Shown here: positions 1 to 13,100 of the stretch, in pieces | How positions within the stretch are numbered: position 1 is the stretch's first letter | How the letters are laid out: each line of letters opens with the position of its first letter | Source of the DNA: Pegoplata infirma | Lineage: Eukaryota > Arthropoda > Insecta > Diptera > Anthomyiidae | Assembly: GCA_963921195.1 (NCBI GenBank) | Contig: OY992538.1 | Coordinates: forward strand, 51,450,852-51,514,851 | Direction of reading: 5' to 3' | Length of the DNA stretch: 64,000 bases | Position numbers and translations under genes: made by a program | The notes under the pieces: generated by a model | Databases searched by the model: none | Told to the model about the DNA's origin: nothing | Seen by the model: only the letters and a program-made list of their open reading frames with translations

Positions 1-46
1 AAATTTTAGCGTCAATGTGTCGAGCGTGAAATTCTAAATAAAATAG

Positions 47-186
47 CAATTAAAAAATAACAAAAATCAAAAAAAAAATTTTTGGTCAAAAAAAAAGGAT
101 GTACTAACCACTGCTTTTTTTGTCGAAAAACTTTGAAATTTTTTTACTCGATTTTTTTCATCTATCTTATGTAGAATTTCACGCTC
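47..186. repeat. Long-monomer-specific linker (representative copy)
   Basis: About 140 bp found once per 887-bp unit, between the end of a short monomer and the GACACATTGATGC anchor of the next long monomer. It is the only large difference between the 513-bp and 374-bp monomers. It is dominated by A-runs and T-runs (for example AATCAAAAAAAAA and CTTTTTTTGTCG) around a mixed core GGATGTACTAACCACTGC. Its last 25 bp form the outer part of the left inverted-repeat arm. A run of A and a run of T on either side of the core could pair. The core is a recurrent site of small indels elsewhere in the array. Confidence 0.85.
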
Positions 187-247
187 GACACATTGATGCT
201 AAAGTTTTGTAAATCCGTCCAGTAGTTTCGGAGATATAACGATTTTA
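162..247 (+). repeat. Left terminal inverted-repeat arm of the monomer (representative)
   Basis: An 86-bp arm starting CTATCTTATGTAGAATTTCA and ending AACGATTTTA. It matches the reverse complement of 474-559 at 78 of 86 positions by direct comparison. The inner 61 bp, from GACACATTG onward, are present in both the long and the short monomer; the outer 25 bp are present only next to the linker. Copies of this arm recur once per monomer throughout the array. Confidence 0.9.
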
Positions 248-332
248 AGATTTTTTTGATTTGAGAAAAATTAAAATTTCTAATTCTCTCAAGTTTTGCC
301 ACAATTTGGTTTTTCGTCAATAGCTCGGTAAA

Positions 333-362
333 TATAGGCCCGATTTGGGTCGGAGACCTATA
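333..362. repeat. Short palindrome in the monomer body (representative)
   Basis: A 30-bp imperfect palindrome with outer arms TATAGG and CCTATA and inner complementary parts CCC/GGG and GGTC/GACC. It occurs once per monomer. The Tc1-like element at 16319 inserted at the TA forming the last two bases of one copy of this palindrome, so it doubles as the insertion target. Confidence 0.65.
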
Positions 363-473
363 CGTCCCATCTTTTTATGCTCTTTCAGAATATGTAACCC
401 ACATTTTTACCCCGTAAAAAAATGTTTTTCGACAAACTTGCTAACCATAGTCAGTGCGTAAGAAAAAATATGG

Positions 474-559
474 TAAAATCGCTATAACTCCAAAACTACT
501 GGACCGATTTACAAAATTTTAGCGTCAATGTGTCGAGCGTGAAATTCTAAATAAAATAG
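474..559 (-). repeat. Right terminal inverted-repeat arm of the monomer (representative)
   Basis: Partner of 162-247, reading TAAAATCGCTATAACTCC at its inner end and AAATTCTAAATAAAATAG at its outer end. The 8 mismatches to the left arm are scattered, with no gaps, so the two arms still form a long stem. It is present in full at the end of both monomer types. Long monomer arms, being nearly palindromic, could fold into a cruciform or a hairpin RNA. Confidence 0.9.
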
Positions 560-3500
560 CGACACATTGATGCTAAAGTTTTGTAAATCCGTCCAGTAGT
601 TTCGGAGATATAACGATTTTAAGATTTTTTTGATTTGAGAAAAATTAAAATTTCAAATTCTCTCAATTGTTGCCACAATTTGGTTTTTCGTCAATAGCTC
701 GGTAAATATAGGCCCGATTTGGGTCGGAGACCTATACGTCCCATCTTTTTATGCTCTTTCAGAATATGTAACCCACATTTTTACCCCGTAAAATATTTTT
801 CGACAAACTTGCCAACCATAGTCAGTGCGTAAGAAAAAATATGGTAAAATCGCTATAACTCCAAAACTACTGGACCGATTTACAAAATTTTAGCGTCAAT
901 GTGTCGAGCGTGAAATTCTAAATAAAATAGCAATTAAAAAATAACAAAAATCAAAAAAAAATTTTTTGGTCAAAAAAAAAGGATGTACTAACCACTGCTT
1001 TTTTTGTCGAAAAACTTTGAAATTTTTTTACTCGATTTTTTTCATCTATCTTATGTAGAATTTCACGCTCGACACATTGATGCTAAAGTTTTGAAAATCC
1101 GTCCAGTAGTTTCGGAGATATAACGATTTTAAGATTTTTTTGATTTGAGAAAAATTAAAATTTCAAATTCTCTCAAGTTTTGCCACAATTTGGTTTTTCG
1201 TCAATAGCTCGGTAAATATAGGCCCGATTTGGGTCGGAGACCTATACGTCCCATCTTTTTATGCTCTTTCAGAATATGTAACCCACATTTTTACCCCGTA
1301 AAAAAATGTTTTTCGACAAACTTGCCAACCATAGTCAGTGCGTAAGAAAAAATATGGTAAAATCGCTATAACTCCAAAACTACTGGACCGATTTACAAAA
1401 TTTTAGCGTCAATGTGTCGAGCGTGAAATTCTAAATAAAATAGCGACACATTGATGCTAAAGTTTTGTAAATCCGTCCAGTAGTTTCGGAGATATAACGA
1501 TTTTAAGATTTTTTTGATTTGAGAAAAATTAAAATTTCAAATTCTCTCAATTGTTGCCACAATTTGGTTTTTCGTCAATAGCTCGGTAAATATAGGCCCG
1601 ATTTGGGTCGGAGACCTATACGTCCCATCTTTTTATGCTCTTTCAGAATATGTAACCCACATTTTTACCCCGTAAAAAAATATTTTTCGACAAACTTGCC
1701 AACCATAGTCAGTGCGTAAGAAAAAATATGGTAAAATCGCTATAACTCCAAAACTACTGGACTGATTTACAAAATTTTAGCGTCAATGTGTCGAGCGTGA
1801 AATTCTAAATAAAGTAGCAATTAAAAAATAACAAAAATCAAAAAAAAAATTTTTGGTCAAAAAAAAAGGATGTACTAACCACTGCTTTTTTTGTCGAAAA
1901 ACTTTGAAATTTTTTTACTCGATTTTTTTCATCTATCTTATGTAGAATTTCACGCTCGACACATTGATGCTAAAGTTTTGTAAATCCGTCCAGTAGTTTC
2001 GGAGATATAACGATTTTAAGATTTTTTTGATTTGAGAAAAATTAAAATTTCAAATTCTCTCAAGTTTTGCCACAATTTGGTTTTTCGTCAATAGCTCGGT
2101 AAATATAGGCCCGATTTGGGTCGGAGACCTATACGTCCCATCTTTTTATGCTCTTTCAGAATATGTAACCCACATTTTTACCCCGTAAAAAAATGTTTTT
2201 CGACAAACTTGCCAACCATAGTCAGTGCGTAAGAAAAAATATGGTAAAATCGCTATAACTCCAAAACTACTGGACCAATTTACAAAATTTTAGCGTCAAT
2301 GTGTCGAGCGTGAAATTCTAAATAAAATAGCGACACATTGATGCTAAAGTTTTGTAAATCCGTCCAGTAGTTTCGGAGATATAACGATTTTAATATTTTT
2401 TTGATTTGAGAAAAATTAAAATTTCAAATTCTCTCAATTGTTGCCACAATTTGGTTTTTCGTCAATAGCTCGGTAAATATAGGCCCGATTTGGGTCGGAG
2501 ACCTATACGTCCCATCTTTTTATGCTCTTTCAGAATATGTAACCCAAATTTTTACCCCGTAAAAAAATATTTTTCGACAAACTTGCCAACCATAGTCAGT
2601 GCGTAAGAAAAAATATGGTAAAATCGCTATAACTCCAAAACTACTGGACCGATTTACAAAATTTTAGCGTCAATGTGTCGAGCGTGAAATTCTAAATAAA
2701 ATAGCAATTAAAAAATAACAAAAATCAAAAAAAAATTTTTTGGTCAAAAAAAAAGGATGTACTAACCACTGCTTTTTTTGTCGAAAAACTTTGAAATTTT
2801 TTTACTCGATTTTTTTCATCTATCTTATGTAGAATTTCACGCTCGACACATTGATGCTAAAGTTTTGAAAATCCGTCCAGTAGTTTCGGAGATATAACGA
2901 TTTTAAGATTTTTTTGATTTGAGAAAAATTAAAATTTCAAATTCTCTCAAGTTTTGCCACAATTTGGTTTTTCGTCAATAGCTCGGTAAATATAGGCCCG
3001 ATTTGGGTCGGAGACCTATACGTCCCATCTTTTTATGCTCTTTCAGAATATGTAACCCACATTTTTACCCCGTAAAAAAATGTTTTTCGACAAACTTGCC
3101 AACCATAGTCAGTGCGTAAGAAAAAATATGGTAAAATCGCTATAACTCCAAAACTACTGGACCGATTTACAAAATTTTAGCGTCAATGTGTCGAGCGTGA
3201 AATTCTAAATAAAATAGCGACACATTGATGCTAAAGTTTTGTAAATCCGTCCAGTAGTTTCGGAGATATAACGATTTTAAGATTTTATTGATTTGAGAAA
3301 AATTAAAATTTCAAATTCTCTCAATTGTTGCCACAATTTGGTTTTTCGTCAATAGCTCGGTAAATATAGGCCCGATTTGGGTCGGAGACCTATACGTCCC
3401 ATCTTTTTATGCTCTTTCAGAATATGTAACCCACATTTTTACCCCGTAAAAAAATATTTTTCGACAAACTTGCCAACCATAGTCAGTGCGTAAGAAAAAA

Positions 3501-6253
3501 TATGGTAAAATCGCTATAACTCCAAAACTACTGGACCGATTTACAAAATTTTAGCGTCAATGTGTCGAGCGTGAAATTCTAAATAAAGTAGCAATTAAAA
3601 AATAACAAAAATCAAAAAAAAAATTTTTGGTCAAAAAAAAAGGATGTACTAACCACTGCTTTTTTTGTCGAAAAACTTTGAAATTTTTTTACTCGATTTT
3701 TTTCATCTATCTTATGTAGAATTTCACGCTCGACACATTGATGCTAAAGTTTTGTAAATCCGTCCAGTAGTTTCGGAGATATAACGATTTTAAGATTTTT
3801 TTGATTTGAGAAAAATTAAAATTTCAAATTCTCTCAAGTTTTGCCACAATTTGGTTTTTCGTCAATAGCTCGGTAAATATAGGCCCGATTTGGGTCGGAG
3901 ACCTATACGTCCCATCTTTTTATGCTCTTTCAGAATATGTAACCCACATTTTTACCCCGTAAAAAAATGTTTTTCGACAAACTTGCCAACCAAAGTCAGT
4001 GCGTAAGAAAAAATATGGTAAAATCGCTATAACTCCAAAACTACTGGACCGATTTACAAAATTTTAGCGTCAATGTGTCGAGCGTGAAATTCTAAATAAA
4101 ATAGCGACACATTGATGCTAAAGTTTTGTAAATCCGTCCAGTAGTTTCGGAGATATAACGATTTTAAGATTTTTTTGATTTGAGAAAAATTAAAATTTCA
4201 AATTCTCTCAATTGTTGCCACAATTTGGTTTTTCGTCAATAGCTCGGTAAATATAGGCCCGATTTGGGTCGGAGACCTATACGTCCCATCTTTTTATGCT
4301 CTTTCAGAATATGTAACCCAAATTTTTACCCCGTAAAAAAATATTTTTCGACAAACTTGCCAACCATAGTCAGTGCGTAAGAAAAAATATGGTAAAATCG
4401 CTATAACTCCAAAACTACTGGACCGATTTACAAAATTTTAGCGTCAATGTGTCGAGCGTGAAATTCTAAATAAAATAGCAATTAAAAAATAACAAAAATC
4501 AAAAAAAAAATTTTTTGATCAAAAAAAAAGGATGTACTAACCACTGCTTTTTTTGTCGAAAAACTTTGAAATTTTTTTACTCGATTTTTTTCATCTATCT
4601 TATGTAGAATTTCACGCTCGACACATTGATGCTAAAGTTTTGTAAATCCGTCCAGTAGTTTCGGAGATATAACGATTTTAAGATTTTTTTGATTTGAGAA
4701 AAATTAAAATTTCAAATTCTCTCAAGTTTTGCCACAATTTGGTTTTTCGTCAATAGCTCGGTAAATATAGGCCCGATTTGGGTCGGAGACCTATACGTCC
4801 CATCTTTTTATGCTCTTTCAGAATATGTAACCCACATTTTTACCCCGTAAAAAAATGTTTTTCGACAAACTTGCCAACCATAGTCAGTGCGTAAGAAAAA
4901 ATATGGTAAAATCGCTATAACTCCAAAACTACTGGACCAATTTACAAAATTTTAGCGTCAATGTGTCGAGCGTGAAATTCTAAATAAAATAGCGACACAT
5001 TGATGCTAAAGTTTTGTAAATCCGTCCAGTAGTTTCGGAGATATAACGATTTTAAGATTTTTTTGATTTGAGAAAAATTAAAATTTCAAATTCTCTCAAT
5101 TGTTGCCACAATTTGGTTTTTCGTCAATAGCTCGGTAAATATAGGCCCGATTTGGGTCGGAGACCTATACGTCCCATCTTTTTATGCTCTTTCAGAATAT
5201 GTAACCCAAATTTTTACCCCGTAAAAAAATATTTTTCGACAAACTTGCCAACCATAGTCAGTGCGTAAGAAAAAATATGGTAAAATCGCTATAACTCCAA
5301 AACTACTGGACCGATTTACAAAATTTTAGCGTCAATGTGTCGAGCGTGAAATTCTAAATAAAATAGCAATTAAAAAATAACAAAAATCAAAAAAAAATTT
5401 TTTGGTCAAAAAAAAAGGATGTACTAACCACTGCTTTTTTTGTCGAAAAACTTTGAAATTTTTTTACTCGATTTTTTTCATCTATCTTATGTAGAATTTC
5501 ACGCTCGACACATTGATGCTAAAGTTTTGTAAATCCGTCCAGTAGTTTCGGAGATATAACGATTTTAAGATTTTTTTGATTTGAGAAAAATTAAAATTTC
5601 AAATTCTCTCAAGTTTTGCCACAATTTGGTTTTTCGTCAATAGCTCGGTAAATATAGGCCCGATTTGGGTCGGAGACCTATACGTCCCATCTTTTTATGC
5701 TCTTTCAGAATATGTAACCCACATTTTTACCCCGTAAAAAAATGTTTTTCGACAAACTTGCCAACCATAGTCAGTGCGTAAGAAAAAATATGGTAAAATC
5801 GCTATAACTCCAAAACTACTGGACCAATTTACAAAATTTTAGCGTCAATGTGTCGAGCGTGAAATTCTAAATAAAATAGCGACACATTGATGCTAAAGTT
5901 TTGTAAATCCGTCCAGTAGTTTCGGAGATATAACGATTTTAAGATTTTTTTGATTTGAGAAAAATTAAAATTTCAAATTCTCTCAATTGTTGCCACAATT
6001 TGGTTTTTCGTCAATAGCTCGGTAAATATAGGCCCGATTTGGGTCGGAGACCTATACGTCCCATCTTTTTATGCTCTTTCAGAATATGTAACCCAAATTT
6101 TTACCCCGTAAAAAAATATTTTTCGACAAACTTGCCAACCATAGTCAGTGCGTAAGAAAAAATATGGTAAAATCGCTATAACTCCAAAACTACTGGACCG
6201 ATTTACAAAATTTTAGCGTCAATGTGTCGAGCGTGAAATTCTAAATAAAATAG

Positions 6254-7133
6254 CAATTAAAAAATAACAAAAATCAAAAAAAAATTTTTTGGTCAAAAAA
6301 AAAGGATGTACTGCTTTTTTTGTCGAAAAACTTTGAAATTTTTTTACTCGATTTTTTTCATCTATCTTATGTAGAATTTCACGCTCGACACATTGATGCT
6401 AAAGTTTTGAAAATCCGTCCAGTAGTTTCGGAGATATAACGATTTTAAGATTTTTTTGATTTGAGAAAAATTAAAATTTCAAATTCTCTCAAGTTTTGCC
6501 ACAATTTGGTTTTTCGTCAATAGCTCGGTAAATATAGGCCCGATTTGGGTCGGAGACCTATACGTCCCATCTTTTTATGCTCTTTCAGAATATGTAACCC
6601 ACATTTTTACCCCGTAAAAAAATGTTTTTCGACAAACTTGCCAACCATAGTCAGTGCGTAAGATAAAATATGGTAAAATCGCTATAACTCCAAAACTACT
6701 GGACCGATTTACAAAATTTTAGCGTCAATGTGTCGAGCGTGAAATTCTAAATAAAATAGCGACACATTGATGCTAAAGTTTTGTAAATCCGTCCAGTAGT
6801 TTCGGAGATATAACGATTTTAAGATTTTTTTGATTTGAGAAAAATTAAAATTTCAAATTCTCTCAATTGTTGCCACAATTTGGTTTTTCGTCAATAGCTC
6901 GGTAAATATAGGCCCGATTTGGGTCGGAGACCTATACGTCCCATCTTTTTATGCTCTTTCAGAATATGTAACCCACATTTTTACCCCGTAAAAAAATATT
7001 TTTCGACAAACTTGCCAACCATAGTCAGTGCGTAAGAAAAAATATGGTAAAATCGCTATAACTCCAAAACTACTGGACCGATTTACAAAATTTTAGCGTC
7101 AATGTGTCGAGCGTGAAATTCTAAATAAAGTAG
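6254..7133. repeat. Unit with a 7-bp deletion in the linker core
   Basis: This unit is 880 bp instead of 887. Near 6304-6316 the linker core reads GGATGTACTGC where other units read GGATGTACTAACCACTGC. The lost bases lie between two copies of ACT, so slippage between them explains the loss. The same deletion is present in the unit starting at 24753. Confidence 0.9.
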
Positions 7134-10100
7134 CAATTAAAAAATAACAAAAATCAAAAAAAAAATTTTTGGTCAAAAAAAAAGGATGTACTAACCACTG
7201 CTTTTTTTGTCGAAAAACTTTGAAATTTTTTTACTCGATTTTTTTCATCTATCTTATGTAGAATTTCACGCTCGACACATTGATGCTAAAGTTTTGTAAA
7301 TCCGTCCAGTAGTTTCGGAGATATAACGATTTTAAGATTTTTTTGATTTGAGAAAAATTAAAATTTCAAATTCTCTCAAGTTTTGCCACAATTTGGTTTT
7401 TCGTCAATAGCTCGGTAAATATAGGCCCGATTTGGGTCGGAGACCTATACGTCCCATCTTTTTATGCTCTTTCAGAATATGTAACCCACATTTTTACCCC
7501 GTAAAAAAATGTTTTTCGACAAACTTGCCAACCAAAGTCAGTGCGTAAGAAAAAATATGGTAAAATCGCTATAACTCCAAAACTACTGGACCGATTTACA
7601 AAATTTTAGCGTCAATGTGTCGAGCGTGAAATTCTAAATAAAATAGCGACACATTGATGCTAAAGTTTTGTAAATCCGTCCAGTAGTTTCGGAGATATAA
7701 CGATTTTAAGATTTTTTTGATTTGAGAAAAATTAAAATTTCAAATTCTCTCAATTGTTGCCACAATTTGGTTTTTCGTCAATAGCTCGGTAAATATAGGC
7801 CCGATTTGGGTCGGAGACCTATACGTCCCATCTTTTTATGCTCTTTCAGAATATGTAACCCAAATTTTTACCCCGTAAAAAAATATTTTTCGACAAACTT
7901 GCCAACCATAGTCAGTGCGTAAGAAAAAATATGGTAAAATCGCTATAACTCCAAAACTACTGGACCGATTTACAAAATTTTAGCGTCAATGTGTCGAGCG
8001 TGAAATTCTAAATAAAATAGCAATTAAAAAATAACAAAAATCAAAAAAAAATTTTTTGGTCAAAAAAAAAGGATGTACTAACCACTGCTTTTTTTGTCGA
8101 AAAACTTTGAAATTTTTTTACTCGATTTTTTTCATCTATCTTATGTAGAATTTCACGCTCGACACATTGATGCTAAAGTTTTGTAAATCCGTCCAGTAGT
8201 TTCGGAGATATAACGATTTTAAGATTTTTTTGATTTGAGAAAAATTAAAATTTCAAATTCTCTCAAGTTTTGCCACAATTTGGTTTTTCGTCAATAGCTC
8301 GGTAAATATAGGCCCGATTTGAGTCGGAGACCTATACGTCCCATCTTTTTATGCTCTTTCAGAATATGTAACCCACATTTTTACCCCGTAAAAAAATGTT
8401 TTTCGACAAACTTGCCAACCATAGTCAGTGCGTAAGAAAAAATATGGTAAAATCGCTATAACTCCAAAACTACTGGACCAATTTACAAAATTTTAGCGTC
8501 AATGTGTCGAGCGTGAAATTCTAAATAAAATAGCGACACATTGATGCTAAAGTTTTGTAAATCCGTCCAGTAGTTTCGGAGATATAACGATTTTAAGATT
8601 TTTTTGATTTGAGAAAAATTAAAATTTCAAATTCTCTCAATTGTTGCCACAATTTGGTTTTTCGTCAATAGCTCGGTAAATATAGGCCCGATTTGGGTCG
8701 GAGACCTATACGTCCCATCTTTTTATGCTCTTTCAGAATATGTAACCCACATTTTTACCCCGTAAAAAAATATTTTTCGACAAACTTGCCAACCATAGTC
8801 AGTGCGTAAGAAAAAATATGGTAAAATCGCTATAACTCCAAAACTACTGGACCGATTTACAAAATTTTAGCGTCAATGTGTCGAGCGTGAAATTCTAAAT
8901 AAAGTAGCAATTAAAAAATAACAAAAATAAAAAAAAAAATTTTTGGTCAAAAAAAAAGGATGTACTAACCACTGCTTTTTTTGTCGAAAAACTTTGAAAT
9001 TTTTTTACTCGATTTTTTTCATCTATCTTATGTAGAATTTCACGCTCGACACATTGATGCTAAAGTTTTGTAAATCCGTCCAGTAGTTTCGGAGATATAA
9101 CGATTTTAAGATTTTTTTGATTTGAGAAAAATTAAAATTTCAAATTCTCTCAAGTTTTGCCACAATTTGGTTTTTCGTCAATAGCTCGGTAAATATAGGC
9201 CCGATTTGGGTCGGAGACCTATACGTCCCATCTTTTTATGCTCTTTCAGAATATGTAACCCACATTTTTACCCCGTAAAAAAATGTTTTTCGACAAACTT
9301 GCCAACCAAAGTCAGTGCGTAAGAAAAAATATGGTAAAATCGCTATAACTCCAAAACTACTGGACCGATTTACAAAATTTTAGCGTCAATGTGTCGAGCG
9401 TGAAATTCTAAATAAAATAGCGACACATTGATGCTAAAGTTTTGTAAATCCGTCCAGTAGTTTCGGAGATATAACGATTTTAAGATTTTTTTGATTTGAG
9501 AAAAATTAAAATTTCAAATTCTCTCAATTGTTGCCACAATTTGGTTTTTCGTCAATAGCTCGGTAAATATAGGCCCGATTTGGGTCGGAGACCTATACGT
9601 CCCATCTTTTTATGCTCTTTCAGAATATGTAACCCAAATTTTTACCCCGTAAAAAAATATTTTTCGACAAACTTGCCAACCATAGTCAGTGCGTAAGAAA
9701 AAATATGGTAAAATCGCTATAACTCCAAAACTACTGGACCTATTTACAAAATTTTAGCGTCAATGTGTCGAGCGTGAAATTCTAAATAAAATAGCAATTA
9801 AAAAATAACAAAAATCAAAAAAAAATTTTTTGGTCAAAAAAAAAGGATGTACTAACCACTGCTTTTTTTGTCGAAAAACTTTGAAATTTTTTTACTCGAT
9901 TTTTTTCATCTATCTTATGTAGAATTTCACGCTCGACACATTGATGCTAAAGTTTTGTAAATCCGTCCAGTAGTTTCGGAGATATAACGATTTTAAGATT
10001 TTTTTGATTTGAGAAAAATTAAAATTTCAAATTCTCTCAAGTTTTGCCACAATTTGGTTTTTCGTCAATAGCTCGGTAAATATAGGCCCGATTTGGGTCG

Positions 10101-13100
10101 GAGACCTATACGTCCCATCTTTTTATGCTCTTTCAGAATATGTAACCCACATTTTTACCCCGTAAAAAAATGTTTTTCGACAAACTTGCCAACCATAGTC
10201 AGTGCGTAAGAAAAAATATGGTAAAATCGCTATAACTCCAAAACTACTGGACCAATTTACAAAATTTTAGCGTCAATGTGTCGAGCGTGAAATTCTAAAT
10301 AAAATAGCGACACATTGATGCTAAAGTTTTGTAAATCCGTCCAGTAGTTTCGGAGATATAACGATTTTAAGATTTTTTTGATTTGAGAAAAATTAAAATT
10401 TCAAATTCTCTCAATTGTTGCCACAATTTGGTTTTTCGTCAATAGCTCGGTAAATATAGGCCCGATTTGGGTCGGAGACCTATACGTCCCATCTTTTTAT
10501 GCTCTTTCAGAATATGTAACCCAAATTTTTACCCCGTAAAAAAATATTTTTCGACAAACTTGCCAACCATAGTCAGTGCGTAAGAAAAAATATGGTAAAA
10601 TCGCTATAACTCCAAAACTACTGGACCGATTTACAAAATTTTAGCGTCAATGTGTCGAGCGTGAAATTCTAAATAAAATAGCAATTAAAAAATAACAAAA
10701 ATCAAAAAAAAATTTTTTGGTCAAAAAAAAAGGATGTACTAACCACTGCTTTTTTTGTCGAAAAACTTTGAAATTTTTTTACTCGATTTTTTTCATCTAT
10801 CTTATGTAGAATTTCACGCTCGACACATTGATGCTAAAGTTTTGTAAATCCGTCCAGTAGTTTCGGAGATATAACGATTTTAAGATTTTTTTGATTTGAG
10901 AAAAATTAAAATTTCAAATTCTCTCAAGTTTTGCCACAATTTGGTTTTTCGTCAATAGCTCGGTAAATATAGGCCCGATTTGGGTCGGAGACCTATACGT
11001 CCCATCTTTTTATGCTCTTTCAGAATATGTAACCCACATTTTTACCCCGTAAAAAAATGTTTTTCGACAAACTTGCCAACCATAGTCAGTGCGTAAGAAA
11101 AAATATGGTAAAATCGCTATAACTCCAAAACTACTGGACCAATTTACAAAATTTTAGCGTCAATGTGTCGAGCGTGAAATTCTAAATAAAATAGCGACAC
11201 ATTGATGCTAAAGTTTTGTAAATCCGTCCAGTAGTTTCGGAGATATAACGATTTTAAGATTTTTTTGATTTGAGAAAAATTAAAATTTCAAATTCTCTCA
11301 ATTGTTGCCACAATTTGGTTTTTCGTCAATAGCTCGGTAAATATAGGCCCGATTTGGGTCGGAGACCTATACGTCCCATCTTTTTATGCTCTTTCAGAAT
11401 ATGTAACCCACATTTTTACCCCGTAAAAAAATATTTTTCGACAAACTTGCCAACCATAGTCAGTGCGTAAGAAAAAATATGGTAAAATCGCTATAACTCC
11501 AAAACTACTGGACCGATTTACAAAATTTTAGCGTCAATGTGTCGAGCGTGAAATTCTAAATAAAGTAGCAATTAAAAAATAACAAAAATCAAAAAAAAAA
11601 TTTTGGTCAAAAAAAAAGGATGTACTAACCACTGCTTTTTTTGTCGAAAAACTTTGAAATTTTTTTACTCGATTTTTTTCATCTATCTTATGTAGAATTT
11701 CACGCTCGACACATTGATGCTAAAGTTTTGTAAATCCGTCCAGTAGTTTCGGAGATATAACGATTTTAAGATTTTTTTGATTTGAGAAAAATTAAAATTT
11801 CAAATTCTCTCAAGTTTTGCCACAATTTGGTTTTTCGTCAATAGCTCGGTAAATATAGGCCCGATTTGGGTCGGAGACCTATACGTCCCATCTTTTTATG
11901 CTCTTTCAGAATATGTAACCCACATTTTTACCCCGTAAAAAAATGTTTTTCGACAAACTTGCCAACCATAGTCAGTGCGTAAGAAAAAATATGGTAAAAT
12001 CGCTATAACTCCAAAACTACTGGACCAATTTACAAAATTTTAGCGTCAATGTGTCGAGCGTGAAATTCTAAATAAAATAGCGACACATTGATGCTAAAGT
12101 TTTGTAAATCCGTCCAGTAGTTTCGGAGATATAACGATTTTAAGATTTTTTTGATTTGAGAAAAATTAAAATTTCAAATTCTCTCAATTGTTGCCACAAT
12201 TTGGTTTTTCGTCAATAGCTCGGTAAATATAGGCCCGATTTGGGTCGGAGACCTATACGTCCCATCTTTTTATGCTCTTTCAGAATATGTAACCCAAATT
12301 TTTACCCCGTAAAAAAATATTTTTCGACAAACTTGCCAACCATAGTCAGTGCGTAAGAAAAAATATGGTAAAATCGCTATAACTCCAAAACTACTGGACC
12401 GATTTACAAAATTTTAGCGTCAATGTGTCGAGCGTGAAATTCTAAATAAAATAGCAATTAAAAAATAACAAAAATCAAAAAAAAATTTTTTGGTCAAAAA
12501 AAAAGGATGTACTAACCACTGCTTTTTTTGTCGAAAAACTTTGAAATTTTTTTACTCGATTTTTTTCATCTATCTTATGTAGAATTTCACGCTCGACACA
12601 TTGATGCTAAAGTTTTGTAAATCCGTCCAGTAGTTTCGGAGATATAACGATTTTAAGATTTTTTTGATTTGAGAAAAATTAAAATTTCAAATTCTCTCAA
12701 GTTTTGCCACAATTTGGTTTTTCGTCAATAGCTCGGTAAATATAGGCCCGATTTGGGTCGGAGACCTATACGTCCCATCTTTTTATGCTCTTTCAGAATA
12801 TGTAACCCACATTTTTACCCCGTAAAAAAATGTTTTTCGACAAACTTGCCAACCATAGTCAGTGCGTAAGAAAAAATATGGTAAAATCGCTATAACTCCA
12901 AAACTACTGGACCAATTTACAAAATTTTAGCGTCAATGTGTCGAGCGTGAAATTCTAAATAAAATAGCGACACATTGATGCTAAAGTTTTGTAAATCCGT
13001 CCAGTAGTTTCGGAGATATAACGATTTTAAGATTTTTTTGATTTGAGAAAAATTAAAATTTCAAATTCTCTCAATTGTTGCCACAATTTGGTTTTTCGTC

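Larger units (their letters stand above)
47..930. repeat. Representative dimeric unit of the satellite
   Basis: First complete unit in the window. It starts with the linker (47-186), then the long-monomer body (187-560), then the short monomer (561-930). The repeated anchor GACACATTGATGC occurs at 187 and 561, which gives the 374-bp step, and again at 1071. This copy is 884 bp because an A-run in its short monomer is three bases shorter than usual. It also has two substitutions I do not see in the neighbouring copies (TTTCTAATTC near 280 and CTTGCTAACC near 440). Confidence 0.9.

Noticed and set aside
47..186. Promoters and T-run terminators in the linker
   Set aside because: AT-rich A-runs and T-runs give many chance matches; there is no gene for them to serve.
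222..245. CENP-B box-like sequence around TTTCGGAGATATAACG
   Set aside because: Only the first TTCG agrees with the consensus; the central A and the CGGG are missing.
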